From positions 1 to 64,000 of the forward strand of contig JADHLI010000004.1 in NCBI GenBank assembly GCA_016780775.1: a DNA stretch of 64,000 nucleotides. The letters run 5' to 3'. A model generated the notes under the pieces. The model ran no database searches. It was not told the DNA's origin and saw nothing but the letters and a program-made list of their open reading frames with translations. This DNA comes from Alphaproteobacteria bacterium (lineage in GTDB: Bacteria > Pseudomonadota > Alphaproteobacteria > Puniceispirillales > Puniceispirillaceae). Both the position numbers and the translations under genes were made by a program. How positions within the stretch are numbered: position 1 is the stretch's first letter; each line of letters opens with the position of its first letter. This document shows positions 28,713 to 37,954 of this stretch, one piece after another.

Positions 28713-30254
28713 ATGGCAAGACGTGGCACACGCCGGGCAAAATCAGAGGCAGATGGTCCACGCAAATTCCTAGACGGACAATTGGCGTGGCAGAACCCAC
28801 GCTATTTCGATAAACCAACTGAGCCACTATCGGCAGATCAAATTGAAGCCATTCATGAAGCGAGCTTGGATGTGGTGGAACAAATCGGCATCCGTTTTCT
28901 GAATGATGCCGCCCTTGACCATTTGGAACGTGCGGGCTGTACTATCAACCGTAGCGATATGAATGTGAAAATGGACAGAAATTGGGTGATGGAAATGGTT
29001 CATCATGCTCCCTCCAGCTTTACCGTTACCCCGCGCAATCCAAACCATAAAATTATTCTTGGTGACGGGCATTTTCATTTTGGGCAAGTTGCCTCACCTC
29101 CCAATATTCTGGATAGCGAAACTGGAAGACGGATGGGAACAAGAGAAGATTTCCGCAATTTTCTGCATCTCTCGCAAGCATTTAACTGTATTCATGCGAT
29201 TGTTGGCTATCCAGTTGAACCGATGGATTTACATGCTTCTGTTCGGCATCTTCATGCCACCCGCGACATGTTGGTTTATACCGATAAGGTAATTCACGGC
29301 TATTCCCTTGGCATGGAACGTATTGAAGATGTGATAGAGATGACGCGCATTGCTGCTGGCCTTAGCCATGATGAATTTGATGCAACCCCGCGCATGTTTA
29401 CCAATATCAATTCCTCTTCTCCTTTAAAACATGATCATCCGATGTTGGATGGGGCAATGCGGCTTGCAGCGCGCAAACAGCCAGTAGTGATAACCCCCTT
29501 TACACTAGCAGGGGCTATGGCCCCTGTAACAATTGTTGGGGCGATTGTTCAACAAAATGCTGAGGCGCTCGCGGCGATGGCTTTGCTGCAATATATCAAT
29601 CCGGGAACACCTGTGGTCTATGGTGCTTTTACCAGCAATGTAGATATGAAGTCAGGCGCACCTGCCTTTGGCACGCCAGAATATATTCGTGCTATGCAGA
29701 TATCAGGGCAGATGGCGCGGTTCTATAATGTTCCTATGCGCACCTCAAACGCCAATGCCGCCAATGTCCCAGATGGGCAGGCTGTGTGGGAATCTGCTTT
29801 CTCCTTACAAGGCTCACTCTCTGGGCATTCTAATTTGGTCTATCATGCGGCAGGCTGGCTAGAAGGCGGTCTATCTGCCAGTATGGAAAAATTTGTTATG
29901 GATTGCGAGATGCTGCAACAGGTAATCTATCTCCAACAGCCGCTTGAATTCAGTGCAGATGCGTTAGGCGTACAGGCAATCAGGGAAGTTGGCCCAGACG
30001 GGCATTTCTTTGGATGTGATCACACCCAAAAGAGATATAAAACAGCATTTTACAGCCCGTTCCTGTCAGATTGGTCGAATTATGAAAGCTGGGAAGAATT
30101 TGGAGCAGTCTGGACACATGATAGGGCGCATACGGCCTGTAAGCAGATCCTTGACGAGCATCAGCCGCCAGAAATAGACCCTGCAATTAAAGAAGAGCTT
30201 GAAGCTTTTGTTGCGCGCCGAGTAGAGGAAGGTGGCGCCCCAACTGACTTTTAA
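28713..30254 (+). CDS. trimethylamine methyltransferase (MttB) family protein, non-pyrrolysine
   Basis: MARRGTRRAKSE... SADQIEAIHEASLDVVEQIGIRFLNDAALDHLERAGC; PVVITPFTLAGAMAPVTIVGAIVQQNAEALAAMALLQ; no in-frame amber codon. Confidence 0.92.
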   Translation: MARRGTRRAKSEADGPRKFLDGQLAWQNPRYFDKPTEPLSADQIEAIHEASLDVVEQIGIRFLNDAALDHLERAGCTINRSDMNVKMDRNWVMEMVHHAPSSFTVTPRNPNHKIILGDGHFHFGQVASPPNILDSETGRRMGTREDFRNFLHLSQAFNCIHAIVGYPVEPMDLHASVRHLHATRDMLVYTDKVIHGYSLGMERIEDVIEMTRIAAGLSHDEFDATPRMFTNINSSSPLKHDHPMLDGAMRLAARKQPVVITPFTLAGAMAPVTIVGAIVQQNAEALAAMALLQYINPGTPVVYGAFTSNVDMKSGAPAFGTPEYIRAMQISGQMARFYNVPMRTSNANAANVPDGQAVWESAFSLQGSLSGHSNLVYHAAGWLEGGLSASMEKFVMDCEMLQQVIYLQQPLEFSADALGVQAIREVGPDGHFFGCDHTQKRYKTAFYSPFLSDWSNYESWEEFGAVWTHDRAHTACKQILDEHQPPEIDPAIKEELEAFVARRVEEGGAPTDF

Positions 30255-30345
30255 AAAAGCTGAATAATAAAATATCTTTAGCACTTTACATGCTAAGAAC
30301 AAAGGTTACCGGGAAAAGACGTTACAGAAAAAAAAGGGAAGAATT

Positions 30346-32778
30346 ATGCAAGATCAGGCAAGAGTAGTGGTTATTGGCGGCGGGGTTGTTGGTGCGTCTA
30401 TTTTGTACCATCTAACCAAACATGGCTGGAGCGACGTGATGCTGCTGGAGCGGTCTGACTTGACCTCTGGTTCCACTTGGCATGCAGCAGGCGGGATGCA
30501 CACTATTAATGGCGACCCCAATGTGGCCAAGCTTCAGCAATATACGATTGGCCTATATCAGGAAATCGAAGAATTATCAGGTCAGGATATTGGTTTGCAT
30601 ATGACTGGCGGGGTAATGCTGGCAGCCACGCAAGACCGTTTTGATTGGTTAAAGGGGGTCTATGCTAAGGGTAAATATCTAGGCATGGATGAGCTGGAGA
30701 TTATCACCCCTGAGCGAGCGGCAGAATTAATGCCGCTACTGGACCCCTCACAATTTGTAGGCGCGTTATATGACCCTATCGAGGGGCATTGCGATCCTTA
30801 CGGTGTTACCCATGCCTATGCCAAAGCAGCGCGAAAAAATGGCGCTACGGTTGAAACGCAAACTAAAGTTGAAAGTCTGTCGCAAGCACCAGACGGTACT
30901 TGGCATATCAATACCAATAAGGGGATGATACGCGCAGAACATGTGGTCAATGCTGGCGGGTTATGGGCGCGTGAGATTGGCCGCATGGTAGGGTTGGAGC
31001 TGCCTGTACTGGCGATGGAACATATGTATCTCCTGACTGAAGACATGCCCGAAGTCGCTGAATTCAACGAAAAGGAAGGCATTGAGATGCTGCATGCCGT
31101 TGATTTCGATGGCGAGATTTATTTGCGTCAGGAACGTGGCGGGATGCTAATGGGCACCTATGAGAAGGCCTGCCGGCCTTGGTCTGAACATGAGACGCCA
31201 TGGTCATTTGGGCATGAATTACTAGAGCCTGATATCGACCGGATTGCGCCATCTCTAGAAGTTGGCTTTCAGCATTTTCCAGCGTTTGAGAATGCCGGTA
31301 TTCGCAAGATTATCAACGGCCCGTTCACTTTCGCCCCCGATGGCAATCCGCTGGTTGGACCTATTGAGGGGATGACTAACTATTGGTCTGCCTGCGCGGT
31401 AATGGCAGGGTTTTCGCAGGGTGGCGGGGTTGGTCTGGCGCTTTCAAACTGGATTGTAAACGGCGATCCGGGTTTTGATGTGTGGGCAATGGATGTCAGC
31501 CGGTTTGGCGATTATGCTAATATGGCCTTTACCAATGCGCGGGTGCGCGAAAACTATTCCCGCCGCTTTTCTATCCGTTATCCTAATGAAGAATTACAGG
31601 CAGCCCGTCCACTATTAACCACGCCAATTTATGACCTGTTAAAAGAAAAAGGGGCACAATTCGGAGCAAGTTTTGGTTTAGAAGTGCCGCTATGGTTTGC
31701 ACCGGCAGGGGCATGTGATGAATTTTCATGGCGAAGGTCAACAGATTTTGAGCATGTTGGCGCCGAAGCTAAGGCGGTGCGCGCTTCTGTTGGGCTAACG
31801 GAAATTTCAAACTTTGCCAAATATAGCGTCGAAGGGTCAGGGGCAGCAGATTGGCTGGATAAAATGCTGGCTTGTAAACTGCCAGCTATTGGCAGAATGA
31901 CGCTTGCACCAATGCTGAAGGAAGATGGCCGCGTTATCGGTGATTTCTCGCTCGCACGTCTTGATGAGGACAGCTTTTTCATTGTCGGCTCTGGTCTGGC
32001 TGAAAGCTATCATATGCGCTGGTTCACTCAGCATTTGCCAGAAGATGGGTCGGTTACTATTCACCCTGAAGGGTTGGGGTTAACAGGCTTGAGTATTGCT
32101 GGACCAAATGCACGGGCGGTATTACAAAAACTAACGCGCACAGATGTTAGTCATGAGAATTTTGGGTTTATGTCTATAGACGCCATGGATTTAGGCATGG
32201 TGCCGGCCCTTGTTGGACGGGTTAGCTATACTGGCGATCTGGGGTATGAAATTTGGGTGCGTCCAGAATATCAAAGACGACTATTTGCCGATATTTTGGC
32301 GGCAGGTGCAGAGTTTGATATAGCCCTGTTTGGTAGCCGCGCGTTAAATGCCCTGAGGTTGGAAAAGAATTTTGGCAGTTGGGGGCGTGAATTCCGGCCT
32401 GTTTATTACCCGCATGAAACGGGGCTAGATAGTTTCTGTGCTTTCTCTAAGGACGCCAAGTTTATCGGTAGGGAAGAAGCTGTAAAGGCGCGTGATAATG
32501 ATGCTGGCACCTATCGTTTGCGAAGCTTTGTTATTGAGGCGAGAAATGCTGATGTAATAGGCGATGAGCCGCTATTCCATAAAGGTGAGGTGGCTGGATT
32601 TGTTACCTCAGGCGGATTTGCACATGCGTCTGGTGTGTCTGTTGCTATGGGATATGTTAGGGCTGAACTTGCGGATGAGCCAGAAGGGTGGTGTGTGGAA
32701 TTATTTGCTGAAATGCTGGATGCACGGATGCAAAAACAGCCTTTATTTGATAGTAACTCAAGCCGAATGCGCAGCTAG
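30346..32778 (+). CDS. FAD-dependent oxidoreductase with GcvT domain (dimethylglycine/sarcosine dehydrogenase family)
   Basis: VVVIGGGVVGASILYHLTKHGWSDVMLLERSDLTSGSTWHAAGGMHT; C-terminal aminomethyltransferase-like domain (GFVTSGGFAHASGVSVAMGYVRAEL). Confidence 0.92.
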   Translation: MQDQARVVVIGGGVVGASILYHLTKHGWSDVMLLERSDLTSGSTWHAAGGMHTINGDPNVAKLQQYTIGLYQEIEELSGQDIGLHMTGGVMLAATQDRFDWLKGVYAKGKYLGMDELEIITPERAAELMPLLDPSQFVGALYDPIEGHCDPYGVTHAYAKAARKNGATVETQTKVESLSQAPDGTWHINTNKGMIRAEHVVNAGGLWAREIGRMVGLELPVLAMEHMYLLTEDMPEVAEFNEKEGIEMLHAVDFDGEIYLRQERGGMLMGTYEKACRPWSEHETPWSFGHELLEPDIDRIAPSLEVGFQHFPAFENAGIRKIINGPFTFAPDGNPLVGPIEGMTNYWSACAVMAGFSQGGGVGLALSNWIVNGDPGFDVWAMDVSRFGDYANMAFTNARVRENYSRRFSIRYPNEELQAARPLLTTPIYDLLKEKGAQFGASFGLEVPLWFAPAGACDEFSWRRSTDFEHVGAEAKAVRASVGLTEISNFAKYSVEGSGAADWLDKMLACKLPAIGRMTLAPMLKEDGRVIGDFSLARLDEDSFFIVGSGLAESYHMRWFTQHLPEDGSVTIHPEGLGLTGLSIAGPNARAVLQKLTRTDVSHENFGFMSIDAMDLGMVPALVGRVSYTGDLGYEIWVRPEYQRRLFADILAAGAEFDIALFGSRALNALRLEKNFGSWGREFRPVYYPHETGLDSFCAFSKDAKFIGREEAVKARDNDAGTYRLRSFVIEARNADVIGDEPLFHKGEVAGFVTSGGFAHASGVSVAMGYVRAELADEPEGWCVELFAEMLDARMQKQPLFDSNSSRMRS

Positions 32779-32785
32779 CAAGCGG

Positions 32786-33796
32786 TCAGTATCTAGATTT
32801 GCTGCTTAGCGCCCGCATGAACATATCGCTATCACAATTGCCGCCAGAGGCCATAACAACAATCTGGCGGCGGCTGTTCTTATTATTGTCAGTTTCGGTC
32901 TTATTAAAATGAACCAGAAAGGCATCTGACAGGGCAGCCGCAAGTGCCACTGCACCGCCTGGCTCTATGGTGAGTTTGAAATAATCCCAGCCAATACGCA
33001 TCGCTTGCAAGGCTTCCTCATCCCTAACGCTAAGCCCGGCGCGTGCAAGGGATGATATAATGGGAAACGTAATCTCGCCTGGTGTGGGGGTAACAATCGC
33101 ATCACAAATAGATCGTGCAGATATATCATTTTGCTGACGCTGACCACTGGCAAGGGAACGCGCTGTATCATCAAAATCGGCAGGCTCAGCAGTATAGAGA
33201 TGGGTAATGGGGAAGGCATCATTTAGCGCAGTGGCACTGCCAGCCATAAGCCCGCCGCCGCCGCAGCAGCAAATAAAACTATCTGGGGTAAAGCCCGCCG
33301 CTTTCGCTTGGGCGGCTATTTCAAGGCCTGCAGTGCCTTGACCGGCTATCACACGCTCATCATCATAGGGGCGAATAAGCTCAGCTCCTTGCTCAGACGC
33401 TAATCTTTTGCCAATTTCATCGCGGCTTTCTGAATAGCGGTCATATAAAACCACTTCTGCTGAATAAGCCCGGGTGCCGTCAATTTTAGCTTGTGGTGCA
33501 TCTTCTGGCATGATGATGGTGGCTTTGCGCCCACTAAGCAAGGCCGCAAGCGCCACCGCTTGTGCATGATTACCGCTCGAAAAAGCAATGACAGGCTGGC
33601 CGGGTTGCGTAAGGGAGAAAACAGCATTACACGCCCCACGAAATTTAAACGAGCCCGTGCGTTGCAGGCATTCTGCCTTAATGTGCAAATCAAATGGCAA
33701 TTGGCGGTTAAGCCTGTCAGAACTTAACAGCGGCGTAGTGGTAATGATATCGTTTATGCGTGTCTGTGCTTGCCGGATAATCTCTGTTGATACCAT
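32786..33796 (-). CDS. PLP-dependent threonine/serine dehydratase family protein
   Basis: AECLQRTGSFKFRGACNAVF (PLP Lys), SSGNHAQAVALAA, CCGGGGLMAGSATAL. Confidence 0.88.
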   Translation of the reverse strand: MVSTEIIRQAQTRINDIITTTPLLSSDRLNRQLPFDLHIKAECLQRTGSFKFRGACNAVFSLTQPGQPVIAFSSGNHAQAVALAALLSGRKATIIMPEDAPQAKIDGTRAYSAEVVLYDRYSESRDEIGKRLASEQGAELIRPYDDERVIAGQGTAGLEIAAQAKAAGFTPDSFICCCGGGGLMAGSATALNDAFPITHLYTAEPADFDDTARSLASGQRQQNDISARSICDAIVTPTPGEITFPIISSLARAGLSVRDEEALQAMRIGWDYFKLTIEPGGAVALAAALSDAFLVHFNKTETDNNKNSRRQIVVMASGGNCDSDMFMRALSSKSRY

Positions 33797-33979
33797 GAGT
33801 GCTTTGTCTTTCCAAAACGGTTAGGTGCGGACTTCTTTTCTTCTAATGACAATAAAATCAGGTGCGCATCAACGCAAATCTTGTTTTCCTGCAGGAATTT
33901 GTTATTTTCATCTACACTTTAGCTTGGCGCATTTTTCAATCTGCACCAAAAACCCTTTTTTTGATAATGAGTAATTTTG

Positions 33980-34882
33980 ATGTCTAGCCTCTATCCCGAT
34001 TTGCCTTTCGCAGGCTCTTATACGGCCCTTATTACCCCGTTCAAAGATGATGGCTCGCTTGATGAAGCGCGCTTTGAGGCGCTTGTAGACTGGCAAATTG
34101 AGCAAGGAACAGATGGTTTGGTGCCTGTGGGTACAACGGGCGAGTCACCAACGCTGAGCCATGAAGAGCATGACCGCGTGGTGGAAATCTGCGTTAAAGT
34201 GAATAATGGACGGGTGCCAATTATCGCTGGTGCAGGCTCTAACAGCACAGCTGAGGCAGTACGACTGGCCCAGCACGCTGAGAAGGTGGGTGCGGATGCT
34301 GCTTTGGTTGTCTCGCCCTATTATAACAAGCCGACACAAGCTGGCTTGAAGGCGCATTTTACCAGCGTAGCAGATGCCATTTCCGTGCCGTTAATTATTT
34401 ATGATATTCCGGGGCGTTCAATCGTTCAGGTATCAGATGAGCTGATGGCAGAGCTTGCCGCCCACCCTAATATTGCAGGGGTGAAGGATGCAACCGCGGA
34501 TTGCTCGCGGCCAACCAAGCTGAAATCGCTGATAGGGGAGGGATTTTGCCAACTCTCCGGCGAAGATGCAACCGTACTGCCCTATCTGGCGGCAGGTGGT
34601 CATGGCTGTATTTCTGTGGTCAGCAACGTTGCGCCTGCTTTATGCTCTGAGTTGCACCGGGCGTGGGTGGTAGGAAATGATCCGGCACATGCTCTTGAAT
34701 TGCATCAAAAATTAATGCCGCTACATACAGCCCTGTTCTGTGAAGCAAGTCCGGGTCCAGTTAAATATGCGGCCTCACTTTTGGGAATAGCTGGTGCCAC
34801 CACACGTCAGCCGCTTGTAGAAATAGCTGATAGCTCAAAGCGCGCCGTAGAAGCAGCATTAAAAGCAGCAGAACTGTTATAG
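33980..34882 (+). CDS. dapA: 4-hydroxy-tetrahydrodipicolinate synthase
   Basis: GSYTALITPFKDDGSLDEARFEALVDWQIEQGTDGLVPVGTTGESPTLSHEEH; ALVVSPYYNKPTQAGL; YDIPGRS. Confidence 0.96.
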   Translation: MSSLYPDLPFAGSYTALITPFKDDGSLDEARFEALVDWQIEQGTDGLVPVGTTGESPTLSHEEHDRVVEICVKVNNGRVPIIAGAGSNSTAEAVRLAQHAEKVGADAALVVSPYYNKPTQAGLKAHFTSVADAISVPLIIYDIPGRSIVQVSDELMAELAAHPNIAGVKDATADCSRPTKLKSLIGEGFCQLSGEDATVLPYLAAGGHGCISVVSNVAPALCSELHRAWVVGNDPAHALELHQKLMPLHTALFCEASPGPVKYAASLLGIAGATTRQPLVEIADSSKRAVEAALKAAELL

Positions 34883-34941
34883 GGTTTTTAAAGCGCGACT
34901 TGAGCTTGTAAAATCATTATTGACCTTTTGAAGGGCATCTG

Positions 34942-35397
34942 ATGGCCATCACCACAGGGCGTATTGCTGAAAACCGCAAAGCCCGTCACGATTATCTGAT
35001 AGAAGACACGCTGGAAGCAGGGCTTATCCTGAGGGGGAGCGAGGTTAAATCCTTGCGCCTTGGCAGGGCAAGTATTGCTGAGAGCTATGCAGGTGAGGAT
35101 AGAGGCAAACTGGTGCTATTTAATGCCAATATCCAAGTTTATCCAGCTGCGCGTGATAATCATGAGCCTAAACGTGTTCGTGAATTACTGGTTAACCGTA
35201 AAGAGCGCAACAAACTACTTGGCATGATCCGGCGTGAAGGGACAACCCTTGTACCGCTCTCTTTATATTTTAATGATCGCGGGTTGGTTAAAATCCAGAT
35301 AGGTATCGCCAAGGGTAAGAAAAAAGCAGATAAAAGGCAGGCAGAGCGTGATAGAGACTGGTCACGTCAGAAAAACCGCCTGCTAAAGGGTGGTTAA
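34942..35397 (+). CDS. smpB: SsrA-binding protein
   Basis: AENRKARHDYLIEDTLEAGLILRGSEVKSLRLGRASIAESYA; KKKADKRQAERDRDWSRQKNRLLK. Confidence 0.97.
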   Translation: MAITTGRIAENRKARHDYLIEDTLEAGLILRGSEVKSLRLGRASIAESYAGEDRGKLVLFNANIQVYPAARDNHEPKRVRELLVNRKERNKLLGMIRREGTTLVPLSLYFNDRGLVKIQIGIAKGKKKADKRQAERDRDWSRQKNRLLKGG

Positions 35398-35421
35398 TTC
35401 AGACAGCGCTAATAAGCACCC

Positions 35422-36066
35422 CTATACAAAGGATTTCAGGCGCTGGCAGAAAATGTCAAACATTTCTACTGTTAGCCTATTGGTCTGTACATTATAGCGC
35501 GAGCAATGATAAGAGCTAACCAGCTTCAACCCATTTGGCAGGCTCAGCTCATTATCATGATAGAACGGATAATCTGCCAGCTTTAAGCCAAAATGGCGCA
35601 GCACTGTTTCATGCGCAATACGCCCTAAAACAAAGATAGCTCTCAAATTTTTCATCCTTGCCAATTCATCAGATAGATATGGCCGACACATTGCAATTTC
35701 TGCGGCAACAGGTTTGTTTTGTGGTGGCACACATCGAACCGCATTAGCAATCCTGATATGGTTTAGATGCAAGCTATCATGGATATGCGCGCCATATTCC
35801 CCGCTGGCCAGTCCAATTTTTAGCAGAGCGTCATATAAGACCTTTCCTGCAAAATCGCCAGTAAAGGGCCTGCCAGTGGCATTAGCCCCGCGCAAACCAG
35901 GCGCAAGGCCTAAAATAAGGATTGGCGCGTCTATTGGACCAAAGGAGGGAACAGGTCCGCTATGCCATTCAGGATGTTTATCACGGTGACTGTCAATAAA
36001 ATCAGCCAAACGCTGGCATTTTTGGCACCCCTTTGGGGCGATAAAATCGAGTTGGGAAGAAGGCAT
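35422..36066 (-). CDS. uracil-DNA glycosylase superfamily protein (type 5 / UDGb-like)
   Basis: ILILGLAPGLRGANATGRPFTGDFAGKVLYDAL; NAVRCVPPQNKP; SSYHCSRYNVQTNRLT. Confidence 0.87.
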   Translation of the reverse strand: MPSSQLDFIAPKGCQKCQRLADFIDSHRDKHPEWHSGPVPSFGPIDAPILILGLAPGLRGANATGRPFTGDFAGKVLYDALLKIGLASGEYGAHIHDSLHLNHIRIANAVRCVPPQNKPVAAEIAMCRPYLSDELARMKNLRAIFVLGRIAHETVLRHFGLKLADYPFYHDNELSLPNGLKLVSSYHCSRYNVQTNRLTVEMFDIFCQRLKSFV

Positions 36067-36078
36067 GAAAACGTCCAG

Positions 36079-36603
36079 CTATTCACGTTCAAATTCAGCA
36101 AAAATATCGTCAAGTTCCAGAAAATGATCTGCTTTGCGGCGTAACGCGTCTGAGACCATGTTTGGCTGTGTGCGCATTGAAGATACCACCGTTACCCGAA
36201 CGCCTCTATCTTGCACCTCTTCCAATAGTCGGCAGAAATCACCATCCCCTGAAAACAGATAAGCATGGTCTATATAAGGAGAGAGTTTTAGCATATCCAA
36301 GGCAAGCTCCATATCCATATTGCCCTTGGTGCGTTTCTCGCCAGTTAATTGATTTACATATTCACGGGTCTGTTTGCTGACGATGGTGTAGCCATTATAA
36401 TCAAGAAAATCGATGAGCTTGCGCAAATGTGATTGCTCGGATGGATCGGGTAAAGCAGTATAATAATAAGCCCGTGTAACGCGTTCTTTTTGTTTAAAAA
36501 AATCAAGAAGCCTAAGATAGTCTATATCTAGATTTAGTAGCTTGGTAGTGGCATGAAAATTCGAGCCATCTATAAATAAAGCGGAGCGTTCAGGTAAATG
36601 CAT
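36079..36603 (-). CDS. NYN domain protein (LabA/DUF88 family)
   Basis: ALFIDGSNFHATTKLL; KGNMDMELALDML; YLFSGDGDFCRLLEEVQDRGVRVTVVS. Confidence 0.9.
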   Translation of the reverse strand: MHLPERSALFIDGSNFHATTKLLNLDIDYLRLLDFFKQKERVTRAYYYTALPDPSEQSHLRKLIDFLDYNGYTIVSKQTREYVNQLTGEKRTKGNMDMELALDMLKLSPYIDHAYLFSGDGDFCRLLEEVQDRGVRVTVVSSMRTQPNMVSDALRRKADHFLELDDIFAEFERE

Positions 36604-36800
36604 ATCAAAAAGGCCTTAAAAAAAACAATAATAAAAATAGGTTAAAAAATAATATTTATTCATCAATTGGTTGAGCCCTATTATGTTATCATTTTTTTGC
36701 TACTTGTCTAGTATCTAGTCGGAGTTTCTGGCATTATCGATTGCTCAATATTAGCTTGTCCTCGCTCACCCAGATGCCATCTGCCCCATGATGTTTAGGA

Positions 36801-36848
36801 GGGCAAATGGTAGCGCAAATAGAGGCGCAAATAGAGGCGCAAATAACA
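36801..36848. repeat. 12-bp tandem repeat upstream of folK
   Basis: gggcaaatggta|gcgcaaatagag|gcgcaaatagag|gcgcaaataaca. Confidence 0.8.
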
Positions 36849-36876
36849 GCCTAAAAATGAAGTAGGGGTTTATTTT

Positions 36877-37386
36877 ATGAATGAGGTCAGCGCATATTTG
36901 GGTATCGGAGCTAATCTGGTGCCAGATGGCTATGATACTTTGCTGGAAGCCCTAGAGGGGGCGGTCAGACAAATTGATATGATTGCCCCTGTTATTCAAC
37001 GCTCACACTGGTATCGCACGGCGCCGGTACCGATTTCTGATCAGCCTGATTTTTTAAATGCCGTGCTAGGCGTTGTAAGTAACAAAACACCACATGAGTT
37101 GCTAAAGCAGCTCAATAAAATTGAAGCAGGATTTGGGCGCGTACGCACTGTTCGCAATGCGGCAAGGGTGCTGGATATCGATATTTTATTTTTTGGGGGG
37201 CAGGTGATAGCTGATGCGCAGCTTGAAATACCTCATCCTCGGTTGCATGAGCGTGCCTTTGTTTTGCGCCCGCTAGCTGAAATTGCTGGTGATTTCTGCC
37301 ACCCTGAAAACGGGTTAACAATAGATGCGCTTTACCAGAGTTTTCTAGCCAGTCCTGAGGGCGCGCAAACCTGCTTACCGCTTTAA
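36877..37386 (+). CDS. folK: 2-amino-4-hydroxy-6-hydroxymethyldihydropteridine diphosphokinase
   Basis: AYLGIGANLVPDGYDTL; QPDFLNAVLGV; RVLDIDILFFGG; IPHPRLHERAFVLRPLAEIAGD. Confidence 0.95.
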   Translation: MNEVSAYLGIGANLVPDGYDTLLEALEGAVRQIDMIAPVIQRSHWYRTAPVPISDQPDFLNAVLGVVSNKTPHELLKQLNKIEAGFGRVRTVRNAARVLDIDILFFGGQVIADAQLEIPHPRLHERAFVLRPLAEIAGDFCHPENGLTIDALYQSFLASPEGAQTCLPL

Positions 37387-37487
37387 CATCTTTGCATGTG
37401 CGTTTTATCTTGAATTTAAGCGCGTTTTGAGCTAACACAGGGCTTATTTTCTGACGATTTAGCTAGCATAAGAAGGAGACGAGCTCT

Positions 37488-37901
37488 ATGGCCCGCGTCA
37501 CCGTTGAAGATTGCATCGATAAAATTCCCAACCGTTTTGATCTGGTTTTGACCGCCGCTCAGCGTGCGCGCAACATCCAAAAGGGTGAATTGCTGACCAT
37601 TGACCGGGATGAAGATAAAAATCCGGTAGTTGCTTTACGAGAAATCGCTGATGAAACCATCGATATCGTCCATATTGAGGAGAGGATTGTGCGCTCTCTT
37701 CAGCGTTTGAACGAGCGTGAAGAAGAGACCAGCACGCCTGATGAGGCATCTGCTACAGCCGAAGAAGATATGTCAAACATGATCGGGCTAAACAGCATCG
37801 ATAATATGGAAGATACAGGCATGCAAATCGGCACAGGTGCAGAGCTGGATGCAACAGGCTTTGAAGATGTGGATATTGCATCGCTTGACGATGATAGCTG
37901 A
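37488..37901 (+). CDS. rpoZ: DNA-directed RNA polymerase subunit omega
   Basis: [48 protein letters not shown]. Confidence 0.96.
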   Translation: MARVTVEDCIDKIPNRFDLVLTAAQRARNIQKGELLTIDRDEDKNPVVALREIADETIDIVHIEERIVRSLQRLNEREEETSTPDEASATAEEDMSNMIGLNSIDNMEDTGMQIGTGAELDATGFEDVDIASLDDDS

Positions 37902-37954
37902 TTAGCGGACACTATATTCACCGCTTGAAAAGCACATAAAACAGATATTAGAGA

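Noticed and set aside
28713-30254. Pyrrolysine (amber readthrough) in the MttB homologue
   Set aside because: ORF is continuous with no in-frame TAG and ends at TAA.
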